Shown piece after piece: positions 33,747-45,417 of a stretch of DNA of 64,000 nt. Location of the stretch: assembly GCA_051453625.1 (NCBI GenBank), contig JBOZIK010000001.1, positions 156,813,441-156,877,440 on the forward strand, in the 5' to 3' direction. A program made the position numbers and the translations under genes. This stretch comes from Welwitschia mirabilis. Its lineage: Eukaryota; Gnetophyta; Gnetopsida; Welwitschiales. Within the stretch, counting starts at the first letter, position 1, and each line of letters begins with the position of its first letter. The notes beneath the pieces were generated by a model that was given only the letters and a program-made list of their open reading frames with translations, was not told the origin of the DNA and did no database searches.

Positions 33747-35198
33747 TGTTCATAACTTAAACTAATAATAAAACTAAATGAGAGCTAGTTATTATTCTTT
33801 CCACAGGATGATAAGAAGGCCAAAGGCAATAGTTTAGCACATAAATAGTTATGAAAAACAACTAAAACTACAAGTTAAAAGAGTATTGATAATACTTATT
33901 CATGACAAAAGTAGAAAGCAAATTTACCCTCTAACTAATTTGGATCATTCAACAATAGGACTCTATTCAAGAATATAGTGCAATTTCCTTATTTACCTTA
34001 AAATAATGCTAATTTTTTAAGGCTTAGATCTTGGTGACATTATTTCATTTACTACATAAGTAGTAGTAAAATTTTTATGTTACTTTATTCATTACAATCT
34101 AAATGTAAGCATGGGAATTAGGAAAGTTGGTGCCTTAGAATCATCAAAAATTTAAGAAGTAATAACAAAAGTATAAGTTTAAATATTCAGTCAAGATAAC
34201 AGATAATTAGCATGGAAGTAGTTTCATTTAAGTATTAGAAGTATAATTTTTCAACTTAAAAAGGAAACTATAGTTGTATTAATCATAAGAAAATGACTTA
34301 CATTTAAAAAAGAGGCTCCTTTTGGTATAGACTCATCAGGCTAGCCTTAAGGCTAGCTTGCTTCCAAAGGGAGCTTAGTACAACATGATGAATATGAATC
34401 TACTCCAAGGTATCAAATAATTCATCATTGAAGATTGAATACAATGAAAGGCCCTTAGCCCTTTTTATAGATGAATCTAGAGTGGGGGTAATTGGTTCCT
34501 TTGGCTACTAGTGGTAGATAAGATGGATAAGATTCCGTCCTATGGTATCAAGTGGAATATTTATCTTCCTGTGTTAGGTAGGATGGTTAAGATTCCTCAT
34601 CTTGAAACATTTAGTGAGGTGATTGGAATCTTTATCTTTATTATTTTTTAGAGATTTTAATAAAGAGTCTAATATGTGGCCTTCGAAGTAGGATTTCTTC
34701 ACTAATCAGTGTCACCTCCACTTGTCTTTAGCATTACTACCACATGACACTATCAAGTATCATTGTCACTTCACCACCATGTCACCACTACATGTTTGTC
34801 ATGTCACTGTCATATGTCTCCAGTGCCACTACCCCATGCTATTAAAGATCACAACTGAATCAAGCAGTAATTGGCTACATTCACAATTATAATCTAAGTG
34901 TAACTCCATGGTGAATACAATAAGTAAGCTTGGAGATGATCTACTCTCAGATATAGGAACTATTGTTAGATCATCACTGGCATAATCATTTTCTGTAGGA
35001 CGATCTTCATCTTTTGCATCATGCTTCAATATTTAGTTAGGTATTTAATTTTACCATGGAAAAGTGCAACACTTCATAATTGACATGAAAACTAATGGAA
35101 AACATAGTTTTATGATAAAACAATTAATTCAATATATTTCTTAAGCTAAATTGGCCTAAAATACTTAATGTAAATGTTAATTTTTACATGTTCTCACA
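33747..35198 (-). repeat. Gypsy G 5' LTR (right copy)
   Basis: Starts (minus) TGTGAGAACATGTAAAAATT at 35198 and ends ATGAACA at 33747. It aligns with the left LTR from 33837 onward. A TATA box (CTATAAAAAGGG, minus) lies at 34458-34470. The LTR start is nearly the same as that of element E (TGTTAACATCTAAAAATTG), so the two are related. Confidence 0.8.
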
Positions 35199-35368
35199 TG
35201 GCTAAAAACCTAAAAATTTTATAGATAAAAGAGTAAATTCACATATGGCATATAAAAGGATATAATAAATATTTTTATAATAAAAATATTAAATTAATGC
35301 CTTTATCAATGCTAAATTAACCTAGTATACTTGAGATAAATGTCAATTTTTACATGTTATTAAACATA
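35199..35368 (-). repeat. Second, partial copy of a gypsy LTR start
   Basis: 35310-35362 (CTAAATTAACCTAGTATACT...TTTTTACATGTTATTA) repeats 35147-35197 of the LTR, and TTTATAATAAAAATATTAAATT repeats the bases just before. This is either an older related LTR into which element G inserted or a tandem duplication of the LTR end. Confidence 0.6.
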
Positions 35369-38300
35369 AATGTTTATGGACTTCTATTAGATTTTTGGAA
35401 TGTTTCATTATCACCTAGAAACTATTTGAAACTTTTAGAGGCATTAAAGGAATCCTCATCCATTTGAGTTTAACTAGGATCCTCTCCCTTTTAATCTACT
35501 TCTCTATTAGCTTATGTAGCATTTTAGCTACCTTTCAGTTCTTTTCCAACTTTACCTTAATTCTAGCGATTTCTACTTTCATTTTGAAGCTACCTCCTAA
35601 ACCACCAAAGCCCTCCTTTTTGTTTCTTCCACTTGGTGATGCAACTTGGCCTTTGGCCTAGGAGTCTTCTAGCTTATGCATTTTTTTAGTATCATACTAT
35701 TGCTTGAGGTGGATTAACCCTATCATAACATACCTAATCACCTTTGAGAAGACATATTTCTCTTGAACTGATGGTAAATCCTGTTTAAATCCCAATTTTT
35801 CCCATTATTCATCATTTCTTATCCCTTTTGTCTTTTTATTTTATCTTTTTTCTTCATTCCATTATCCTCCTATTCTCATTTTTCCTTGAATTCTAATTTC
35901 ATGTCTAAGGCATGGAATCATTGCTTCTGATCCCTTTTCCAACTCTGATCAAATGACTTTTAGTCTCAAGTGGCTCACAAGAGGATGAATTGATGATGTC
36001 TTTCGATAACTTAGATCTTTGTCTTGGATCTTCAACACTAGATACTAGCCTAGCTTGGAAACTTTACTCCTTCAAAGGCCTCTTTTTCTACCTTATGAGG
36101 TTTCCTTCTTCCCCTTCTTCCCATTTTTATTTTCACCTTCCTACATGACGTTACTATTGAGATTCCACATCTAAGGCATGGAATCCATTTAGATTTCATG
36201 CTCAGAATGTGAAACCTAGGTTAATTTTATGGCTCGGTTATGGAATTATAATACCACTCCCCTTCATCTTCCTTTAGCCTCTTATCCTAGTTCTCCTTTA
36301 CAAAATTTGGTTTCCTTAATCTCTTGTGTTTCCATTTAAGTCAGTATCCTTCCTGTGCTATTTCACTCTTGAGTGTGTAGTTTTTCAAATAAAATTATCT
36401 TTCTTTGACTCTCTACTGAGCTTTCTTCACCAAGGACATGATTGCTTATTTTACATCATTACTCCAACTTTAGAAGAATCCTAAGCTTTCATCAAATCTA
36501 TAAGGCACATTAGAATTAAGCAAGCCTACCAATGATATTACATCATAGGGTGAATACCAGCCTAGTGTTAAATTAGATGATCACTATTTTGGTGGAGTGA
36601 TCTTCACTAGTACCATGAAGGATTAGTCAATTATTCATCAACCTTTTTATTGCTACTTTATTAATTTTTCAAGCACAATAATGGAATCACAGTTAGCTGA
36701 AGATGATAATGATAAGTAGATAATAAGAAGATGCCATCTGGGCCTCTTTCTATTATTACATTTTCTTTCTATTTTTCCACATCATTCCCTCTTCTCTACC
36801 TTACATCTAAGTGACAATATCTTCCCTTTCTCTCTAACTTCTTTATCTCTGTATGTAAGAGACCTTCTCTACATTTTTTTCTTTATTCCTTTATTACCCT
36901 TTAGTATTGTAAAGTTATTTTAAGACTAAAGCTTCTTTTCTCATATACTAGATAATGACCTTAACTTTGTCTCTTTTTTAGACTTTAAGCTAGCTAGCAA
37001 CTTCTTCTCCTTAATGAGGAAGACTAATGAAGATAATATAAGAAGCTTCTATCAATTACACATCTTTTATTAATTCTAATGCTTTCTTATCGAGTTTAGT
37101 AATGAATTGCTTTTAGTTATTTATTTTATAATGTAATGGTCCTTCCTTTTTCTCATCTAGGAGATACCTATTTATAATTTTCTTCCCTTTCTTTTAAGGA
37201 GAGTGAGATTCTCAGATAAATATTAATAATAGAGTTATGTTTATTTTTCATTACTCTATTACTTATCATTTATAGGCATAATAGAGAGTACAGATGAACA
37301 TTTCTTAAGAAACCTCCAAGAGTGAGTGAGTGAGTGACATAGAGAAAGAGATAAAGAGAGAGAGAAAGAGAGAGAGAGATCCTTTACGTTTGGATGAAGA
37401 AGAGTGACCTTTTAGTGTACCCTTTCATATCACCGTTTTTAGAGAACTATGCCTAATCATTTACAACCTTGGGAGGAGATCTAACTAGGACCTCTATTCC
37501 TAGATCTAAGATCTATTTTGTACTCTTTACTTGGTAGCTTGGATCAATCTAAGGATACCATCTTTCTTGAAAAGTTCTCCCCTTTATTTCTTACCATTTA
37601 TCTTCTATTTTATTTTCTTTTTACCTACCTTAATACTCATAAGTTTTTACCCAGTAACTTAGCCCATGCTTTAATCCTCTTCCCTAGCTTCTCTATATCG
37701 TAAGTGAAATCATATTGGATAGCTAATTTCTAGTGATCCTCTAAAATAGGTATAAGACCTCACCTTAGGTAGTTGACATTATTATCCTTTCAAATTCTAA
37801 GAAAGGAAATTTTCATCAATAATATCTCTCTAAGATTTTTCAATGAAACACTTTTACAACTTAAAAATTTCAACTAAATAAAATTTAGAGTTGTAAAAGT
37901 ATACTCTAAATCAATGTTTGTTTTTTCCCTATTTTTATAATTTACAATTTGGAACTCTTTTCCTTGATTTCGTAAAAGTTGCCATAGGGATAAAAGTTGA
38001 TTTCCTTTAAAAAATAAAGCATTAATGTATAAAACTATTTTAGGAATTCTCAATATGACAAAAATGATGGTGTTTGGAAATCTACTAATGGATAAACATT
38101 AAACAATTATATTTGTAACACATGATAAAAATGGTTATAGAAAATTATGATGGTTTCGATCTCAGATGAAACACATCAAATATGATCAAATCTAAAATAA
38201 GGAACCTGGTGGATTAAATAAAAAACTTCAAAAATGTTTTAGACACTAACAACAAATGGATACATATTAAAAGGAGTTTCCAATAGACTTTATTTCAATA

Positions 38301-41041
38301 CAATTCAAAACTTGTGATTGTATAACCAAACAAAGAATATGGGAAAATAGTGACCTAGAGAATAAGGTAAATGTGGATGATAGAAGAAATTATTTTTCAA
38401 AATATTAGATTACGTCAGTATAAGTGCATAAAAAGTAAATCTCATAATGTATAGTGGTTACTTTAAAATAAATGATAACAATATCTATTGCTCATGTTAT
38501 TTTGTAAAATGATCTTCACAAAAAATAGATAGATGATTTCTAAAGTCTAGCATGTTATTTGATTTTTTTCATTATAGTGCAAGATAATGATGACATTTAA
38601 GATCTTAAATTTAATTCTTCTATGTGTTTCTAATCAAATAAATATATGTCAAAGGTTAATATGAAGTAATAAAATAGTTATGTTAGATTAACTATGATAA
38701 TTAATTTCAACTAGATTTCAATGTGAGATTGGAGGAAAAAATTAAAAAAGGGTAAAAATATCTTGTAATATTTCAAGTAAAATAAAATAAAAGTCTAAAA
38801 ATTTATAAATGTGGTTGATGGTTTAAAATGTACAAGTGTGAAAAACATTTATATGATTTTATATGATTCATTGGAAGCTTATGGGTCTTATCTGATAAGG
38901 ATATATATGTGTGTCATGTTTATTCAAAGAATGTGTGTTGTGTTTATCCAAAGAATAATAGCATGAACTAGTAATAGTATGTCACATGAATATTCTACTC
39001 AATTTTTTTATAAGATGATTCCTTGGGGTTGTGACTATTATGAAGTAAGGTTGTCTTATGATTTAATAACGATTGTCAAAAGTTAAAAGGGACAGAATTG
39101 CTTAAACATTGTTTATTAGGTATTCTAGGTTGTAAAAAAAAATAGGTTGCTTACATGACTAACTAGGCTATTACAATTTGACAATTATATAGTTTAAAAT
39201 TTGACATTTGACAAAGGTGATTTGCTAAAATAAATGCATTAAAATAGGCTCTATTAAGGCTTCTAAACATCAAAAAGAAATTTACAAAAATTAGCATGTT
39301 AGAAAGATGGATTCATACTATAAAATTAATTTAATTGTAGCATAGGTATTCTATCTCCAACACTCAAAATAATCTTGAGCTGGGATCTATCTATTTAAGC
39401 TCATTGCATTTTAAAGACACAAGCAATGTATGTACACCTCTTATTAAGGTTTGTAATTTTTTTAAAATGATTTATGACTTAATAATTCAAGGTTATAGAT
39501 CATAAGGAGGGTTTTGAATAATAAAAAACTTGAACTTATTAATTTAGAATTACATTCATCCTACATAATTAATGTAGCTTACCTCATCTATATTGTTGCA
39601 TTATTACATTCTGATGTTAACTACATTATTAGTTAGATTACATCCTTGCATTGTGAATTCATCATTAATATTCAATGTTATTATCTGAATTATATAAAAT
39701 TTTTTGTTTGCTCTAATTCCTTCTTTATGTCAAACCACATTGCTTGTTAGGTTCAAGCTAGGTGATCATATTGGCTATTACTAACCATGGTGAATATTGT
39801 GCATTCAAGACTAATTTAGATTTTAAGATAGTAATCTACTAGTCATCCCATCCATGTATCTATATATTTTTATATATTATTAACATATACATTATAAAAT
39901 ATGTTAGTAGCATGCACACACGCATATATTATATTCTATTATGTATATTCTATATTTTAATAATATATCATGCCTTAACTAAATGATTTTTCTTAACTGT
40001 GGATCTATCTTAGCATAATTTATGTATTGTATTTTAGATTAACACTATCAATTTTTTAACTAATTGGTTAGTCATAAATTTTTTTAATTAAATCTTAATG
40101 ATGTACTTATTGAATATATTCTAATAGTACTATAGTTGGAATACATTAGTGGGAATCATTTAATATAAAAAGCATTTTCTCTTCCTTCATGTGTAATATA
40201 TCTATAGTTTAGATCTTATATTTACTTACATACACTTATACTTTTTACTATATATAAATAATGTATGTTATATTATATAAATAGTAACAAAGAAAAAACA
40301 AAATAGTCCTATATTATAATTCAAACATGAAATTACATTAAACTCATATTAAGACCCTCTAAAAGAATATACATTACAAAGTTTAGAAGAGAACTTCTTC
40401 ATGAAGATTTTTCAATTTGAAGGGAGAATCATGTAAAGAAGATAGAATAAAAGTTTTCTTTAGTAATAACCATTGAAAGAGGGCTTTCTAGAAAACATTT
40501 TAAGCACAATATTTAATCATTAAAGGAGGGTTTTTTAATTTGTGTTAAAGCCCTAATTTACAATTTTTATTAAGGATTTTAATTTTAGATTCTAAAATTT
40601 GCTTTTTATTGGGCTAATGGTAGATCACTTTATGATAAATGTATAAGTTTATTTATTTTGGTATCTTTAAATAATTATTTACTTTTAAGAAATAAATAGA
40701 TCATTGTGTCTTAGTTTGTTATTATTAGGCTCTTAGTTTATGTTAAAAATTAAATTTCAATTATGATCAATTTATACCCATTTGTTTTGTGCATGTTCAC
40801 CTGATAAATGCCAAAGTTAATCAAATGTTAGGTTTGAAGTCTAATTAACACTATCATTTATGATTCCAATGCTACCAACTTTTAGGAGAATTGTGGATGC
40901 TACTTGTGATGTAGATCATATTGCAAGATGATTGGTCAAATTAGATTAGCAACATTAATGATTACATTAAAAACCTAGAATTTGGTAGCATGGATAATCT
41001 TGATCTATCTTTCTAATTTTTCAACATTAGATCATGACTAG
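35369..41041. other. Unassigned AT-rich region
   Basis: No domain recognised. 35450-37700 is strongly pyrimidine-rich on the plus strand and, on the minus strand, gives Lys/Glu/Arg-rich decayed frames (for example SPSGRNKKEGFGGLGGSF at about 35640, PRQRSKLSKDIINSSSC at about 36020), possibly another old retrotransposon. CTAAGGCATGGAATC occurs at about 35908 and 36173. 37700-41041 is AT-rich with simple AT stretches (39850-39970) and a short duplicated TGTTTAT.CAAAGAA segment (38914-38958). Confidence 0.4.
37321..37379. repeat. (GTGA)n/(GA)n microsatellite
   Basis: AGTGAGTGAGTGAGTG followed by an interrupted GA run. Confidence 0.95.
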
Positions 41042-42075
41042 TGTTGCACTACCAATTTGTGGTTATTTGATGGGATTTTATGAGTTGTTTTGCAAGACAT
41101 TTATTCAGGCTTAAGTGTAATTCTAAGGAGTATGAAGAAATGATAGAAGATCTTGGAAATGTGCAACTCTTACCCAGATTTGATGTAATAAGTTTCTTCT
41201 TAAAAATAGGATTAAGAATACCTTCATCCCTCCTATTGTTCCCATGACAGGCAAGATGATGACACTACTAGTTGCTAATGTGGATTGATCAAGCACTACT
41301 AAATCATCATGCTGAGTCACTTTTTGTAATGACTTATTATCCCCATTGTTGTCCAAACGACAGTCAAGATAACACTTTCATGTAGTCGACTCTAACAGCT
41401 ATCCTTAACCATTTCATCTGTTTCATTTATGTAAAAAAGTGTGTCTTGTAATACCTTCTGTTTGTTATTTTCTAATGTAAGTTATTATAAATAAGTTCCC
41501 CTTCGACTCTCCTTATTATCTTTAATGTACCAGAAATTATCATAACAGGAGATCGAAGGGTGGGAGATCCATATCAAGTGTTGTAGAAAGACATTTCTTT
41601 AGTGTAGTATCCTTCATTGAAACTTGGCTATTTTGTAACCTGGATACTTGTTACTCATTATTAATATAAACTTTGTTTTTTTTCCATATTTGCATTGTAT
41701 ATTTTCTGATGAACCTTATAGTCTATGTTGCCCTTAATCTAGTGATAATTTCTTGGGTGATATAGATTATTAAGGATGGCCTTTGTTAAGGATAAAAGCA
41801 AGTAGTGTTAGTTCCATTTTTCATTGCATATTAGATTAGGTTCCATTTTGCATTTGCATTGTACTTTTTATTTCTTACATTATTCTGTATTTCTGGTTTC
41901 TATTATTCTTTTGTAAAGCAATTCAAGTCTTGTCTTATAGTCTTTAACATGAATACGACATTTCAGGTCTACTCCTACTTATACTAGTGTTTTGTACTGT
42001 GTGATATATCTATTTATTTTATGAATGATAGAATCCTTTTTAACTTAAGAACTTGCATAAATAAAAACCACAATA
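41042..42075 (+). repeat. Element D 5' LTR
   Basis: Starts TGTTGCACTACCAATTTG and ends CCACAATA (CAACA in the 3' copy). A TATA box TATAAATA lies at 41486-41493. Two copies of the family's palindromic motif are at 41221-41263 and 41336-41376. Confidence 0.9.
41486..41493 (+). promoter_or_regulatory. TATA box of element D LTR
   Basis: TATAAATA, conserved in the 3' LTR at 47986-47993, followed by CTCTCCTT. Confidence 0.6.
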
Positions 42076-42078
42076 AAT

Positions 42079-42096
42079 TGGCATCATTGCCAGGGA
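42079..42096 (+). promoter_or_regulatory. Element D primer-binding site
   Basis: TGGCATCATTGCCAGGGA three bases after the LTR, differing from the tRNA-Asp site TGGCGCCGTTGCCGGGGA at 4 of 18 positions. Confidence 0.8.
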
Positions 42097-42573
42097 AGGC
42101 TATTGAGGAGTATAAACATTATCGTCATTCGTGTGAGTACATTGGACCTCTGTTTACTTATTTATCTATAGTGACATCATATTTTATTGGGAACTATAGG
42201 TTTTCTAGTTTGTCATTTTTTAGTTTTGATTTTTTAGATTTAGTTTTCTATAGAAAAATAGTGGTCATTCCCTCTATGGTTCCCACGGTAGTCAAGATAA
42301 TAGTGTGTGATTTTTGCATTTAAATTTTATTTTTAGTTTTTGATTTTTTATAATAAAATTAATTTCTTTTGTCTCTCCTGATGTCTGGATGACTAAGTAA
42401 ACAACTGTTTTATTTTCTGAGTTTTTTTGCTTTCTATTTTGGTTTCTATTTTGTTTCTATTTTTGTAGTCTCTGTGTGTGTCATTCCTTCGGTCGTCCCC
42501 ATGACAAACAGGATGATAGTCTATTCTTCTTAATCTTATTTTCAGTTGTTTGCTATTTGCAGTATGTTGTGTC

Positions 42574-44360
42574 ATGGTTAACATAGAGAAAAGATATTAA
42601 AGAGAAAGGCTGCTGATAGAGAAAAACATTAAAGAAGGACTAGTGGATATAAAAAATAAGTTGGAAAAACAATCTCTAGGTGCACTCAACCCTCCTTATG
42701 AATTTATTTTTTTTGAGTCGGATTTCCTTAACAAAAACCCTACAGAAGGAGAAAACTGGCTCACAATGTCAAATGCATCCCATAAGCAAAAATAAGTTAC
42801 AGGATCTTCTACCCCTAATGCAAACCTTACCCTTAGAGAATTATTAGCCAACAAGAAAAGAAAGATTCAAACACCTTTTGATCTACCCCCGGGAGATGAT
42901 GTTGAACTTAAAAATCTAAATGCCTACCCAACTTTTGATAGAGAAAATGATAAGGATCTCTTCAACACAGTGTAGACATTAAACAAGTAATCCTTACATT
43001 AGGGAAGGGGAAGAAAAAAATCAGTGATAGAACATACATGGTAATCTTTCCCATGACATTAAGATGTATAGCAAAACTTTGACTAAAAACTAGTCCCCAT
43101 AAAAGCTTAAAAACATGGGATTAAGTCCACAAAATATTTGTAAAGAGATTTATGAATGAAGAAACCATGAAAAAGAAAAAAGGAGGTAACAAACTTTCAA
43201 CAAAAACCAAATGAAGACTATGCCTCCACATATGAACATTTTCTTGTAGCCTACCATTCTAATCCAGTAGATTCTTTTTCACCAACAGGACTAATAAACT
43301 ACTTTTATAGTGGGCTAACTCCACACACAAAACAACTTATATATTTTTCTTGTGGAAAAAACCTCATGAACCTTACATTAAATAATGCCTAGACAAAATT
43401 AAAAGAACTTGTGGAGGATAGTCAAACTTGATTAACTCCTAAAGAAAATCCAATTATAGGTCAATTCATCAAAGACTTAAAAAAAATTAAACAACAAAAA
43501 TAGGTAGAATCCTATCCTAAAAATTCTATGAGAGGTTTTACAATAACCTTGGAGAAGTATGCAGAAATGATCTTAGATTTTCAAATCCACAATCAAAAGA
43601 AATGTCGTGCAAACTTGTGATTTATGTGAGGATAATTATCATGTCATCAAACCCTATCCTCTTTTGCCAACATATAAAAAAAGAATATGTAAAGAAGTTT
43701 GTGCTTTTAACCAACCATCTTAGAACTTTAGAAATCAAAATCAGGCACAACCTAGGTTAAACACTCATTTTTAAAACAATACTCAGCCTTTTAGAAACCA
43801 ATTTGAAAACTTAAACTCTCAACCAGAACCATCAAACTTTCAATATCCAAATGATCAACTCACAAATCTTACTAAGGAACTTAGAAAAACAAATTCCAAC
43901 ATGGAAAACATAGTAAACATCTTTCAATGAACAATGCTAGTAAACCAAAGACCTCAAGGAACATTAGCTACACAACCTTTACCAAACCCAAATAAACAAA
44001 GAAAACATTATAAGATTGTGATAAGAAGTGGACAAGAAATAATCCCTCCTCCAAATGAACCTTCCACCTCTTAAAATGATTTTAGAAATGATGAAGAAGA
44101 AGAGAAAAAGGACATTGAGATATTATAAGATTACAACTTCCCTTCTCTTGGTAAGAATAAAAAGAAAAATCCTTCTCAACAACCACCCCTTGGCTGGATA
44201 GACTTAACAATAATTCAACTTTCAATGAGCATCTAAAAGCCTTGATGAAAAATGTGAGCATAAACTTACTCTTTTGAAAACTTTTGCAACAAAACCTAGG
44301 GTACTCAAAATTATGGAAAGACTTAATAAGAAGAAAATAAAAAAGAATCACCCCTAGAAA
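42574..44360 (+). pseudogene. Element D gag, broken
   Basis: Opens at ATG 42574. An Athila-like TPNANLTLRELLA stretch lies at about 42812-42850, then TPFDLPPGDDVELKNLNAYP (about 42870). The retrotransposon gag core is at about 43030-43160: ISDRTYMV, FPMTLRCIAKL, SPHKSLKTWD and IFVKRFMNEETMKKK. A zinc knuckle lacking its last Cys (CDLCEDNYHVI) lies at about 43610-43650. A Gln/Asn/Pro-rich tail follows (RNQNQAQPRL, SQPEPSNFQYPNDQL), with IRSGQEIIPPPNEPS at about 44010. About a dozen stops or frameshifts break it. Nearest relatives appear to be Athila/Tat gags. Confidence 0.75.
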
Positions 44361-44391
44361 AGTCTTTCTAGCCTAATCCCTCACAAATTTA

Positions 44392-45015
44392 GTGTTACAA
44401 AAATCACCCAAATTTAAAGATTCAAGAGCAGCTATGGTGAATGTTGCTTTAGAGAAAAACAAAAAGATTAGAAAAGACTTAATAGACATTGGAGAAAGTG
44501 TTAGTATTATGTCACTTCATATTTGTAAGAGACTTGGTTTAAAGGATAGAATAGAGCCTACTCTGGTTGTCTTAGAATTAGTAGACACTTTAGTTAAGAA
44601 ACTATTAGGTGCTATTAAATATTTGAAAATTTAAATTAAAGAGGCTTGCTACCTAATAAATGAGATTATCATAGAAGTTGAGCATAATAGAGGATATCCT
44701 TTACTTTTAGGAAGAGACTTTTGTGCAATAGCCTACTGCATTATTGATACAAGAGTAGGAATAATGAAATGTCTTTTTGAAGATAAAACTTTTATAATTA
44801 GAGTCTTTGATGCAGCTAAGAAATATTTAGATGATGAAATGAGCATTGAAGATAACGTCAAACCAGCTTTGTTCTTACAACATCACCCACTTAAAGAAAG
44901 AGAGATGAAATCACATGAACCAATACTTTATGATGACCAATTTAAGATTAAAAAAACCATTAATACATCCAACTTTGAGAGTGAGAAAGAATCTTTAGTG
45001 TATAAGGAAGTCTAA
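44392..45015 (+). pseudogene. Element D aspartic protease, nearly open
   Basis: Over 44392-44634 the frame reads RKDLIDIGESVSIMSLHICK then RLGLKDRIEPT, matching the gypsy protease D-x-G-A-S-x-x-x-M-P block; the D-I-G triad is kept. After one stop (44632-44634) it continues with EACYLINEIIIEVEHNRGYP and LLLGRDFCAIAYCIIDTR, the second conserved half (family L-L-G-R-P-F-L), and an acidic tail to 45015. In autonomous elements RT would follow; here it does not. Confidence 0.8.
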
Positions 45016-45069
45016 CTCTTAGATTCAAACCTTGAGGGAGATTGTCCATTACATGAACCAATTGAAAAT

Positions 45070-45417
45070 CATAGTTTGAATTTGAATTTTTTTAATGGAC
45101 TTGAATATGATGTTCTTTGTGATAATCAAAATAAAATGCTTACATTTAATGAAAATCTTTTACCAAAGTTATCATTTATCTCCCCTTTGACTTCTAAAAT
45201 TTGTGCTTTCATGTGGTCTCATAGAGTGTTATCCATTACTCCTCTCTTCATCCAATTGATTTTACTTAGAAATAACTATACATATCTTATGTTTTATCAA
45301 TTGGTAAATTTTTGGTTTGGATCTTATTTCTCTGAAAATCTTGAGATCAAAACAGACCCCTCATTTTCCCTTCTTTCTTTTCAAAAGAAATGTGCTTTAG
45401 ATTTAGGAATTGAATAA
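45070..45417 (+). pseudogene. Element D terminal ORF of unknown function
   Basis: An open frame of 113 codons from ATG 45076, ending CALDLGIE at 45417, with a preceding in-frame segment after the protease. Its central part is hydrophobic (about residues 55-85). I do not recognise it. It takes the place where RT should start, so it may be a remnant of the pol junction or a lineage-specific tail. Confidence 0.4.

Larger units (their letters stand above)
7386..35198 (-). mobile_element. Gypsy element G: Athila-like Ty3/gypsy retrotransposon, split by nested insertions
   Basis: Direct LTR copies at 7386-8735 and 33747-35198 bracket gag, protease, RT, RNase H and integrase on the minus strand. 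Order on the minus strand: 5' LTR (right), gag (about 32650-32350), protease (about 31120-31000), RT start (30260-29383), element C insertion, rest of RT (12617-11900), RNase H (11860-11480), integrase (11165-10180), 3' LTR (left). Integrase following RNase H, a tRNA-Asp-like PBS and motifs such as DLGASVNLL-type protease and ELEHxAYW point to the Athila/Tat branch. This lineage call is inferred. All frames are broken. Confidence 0.85.
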
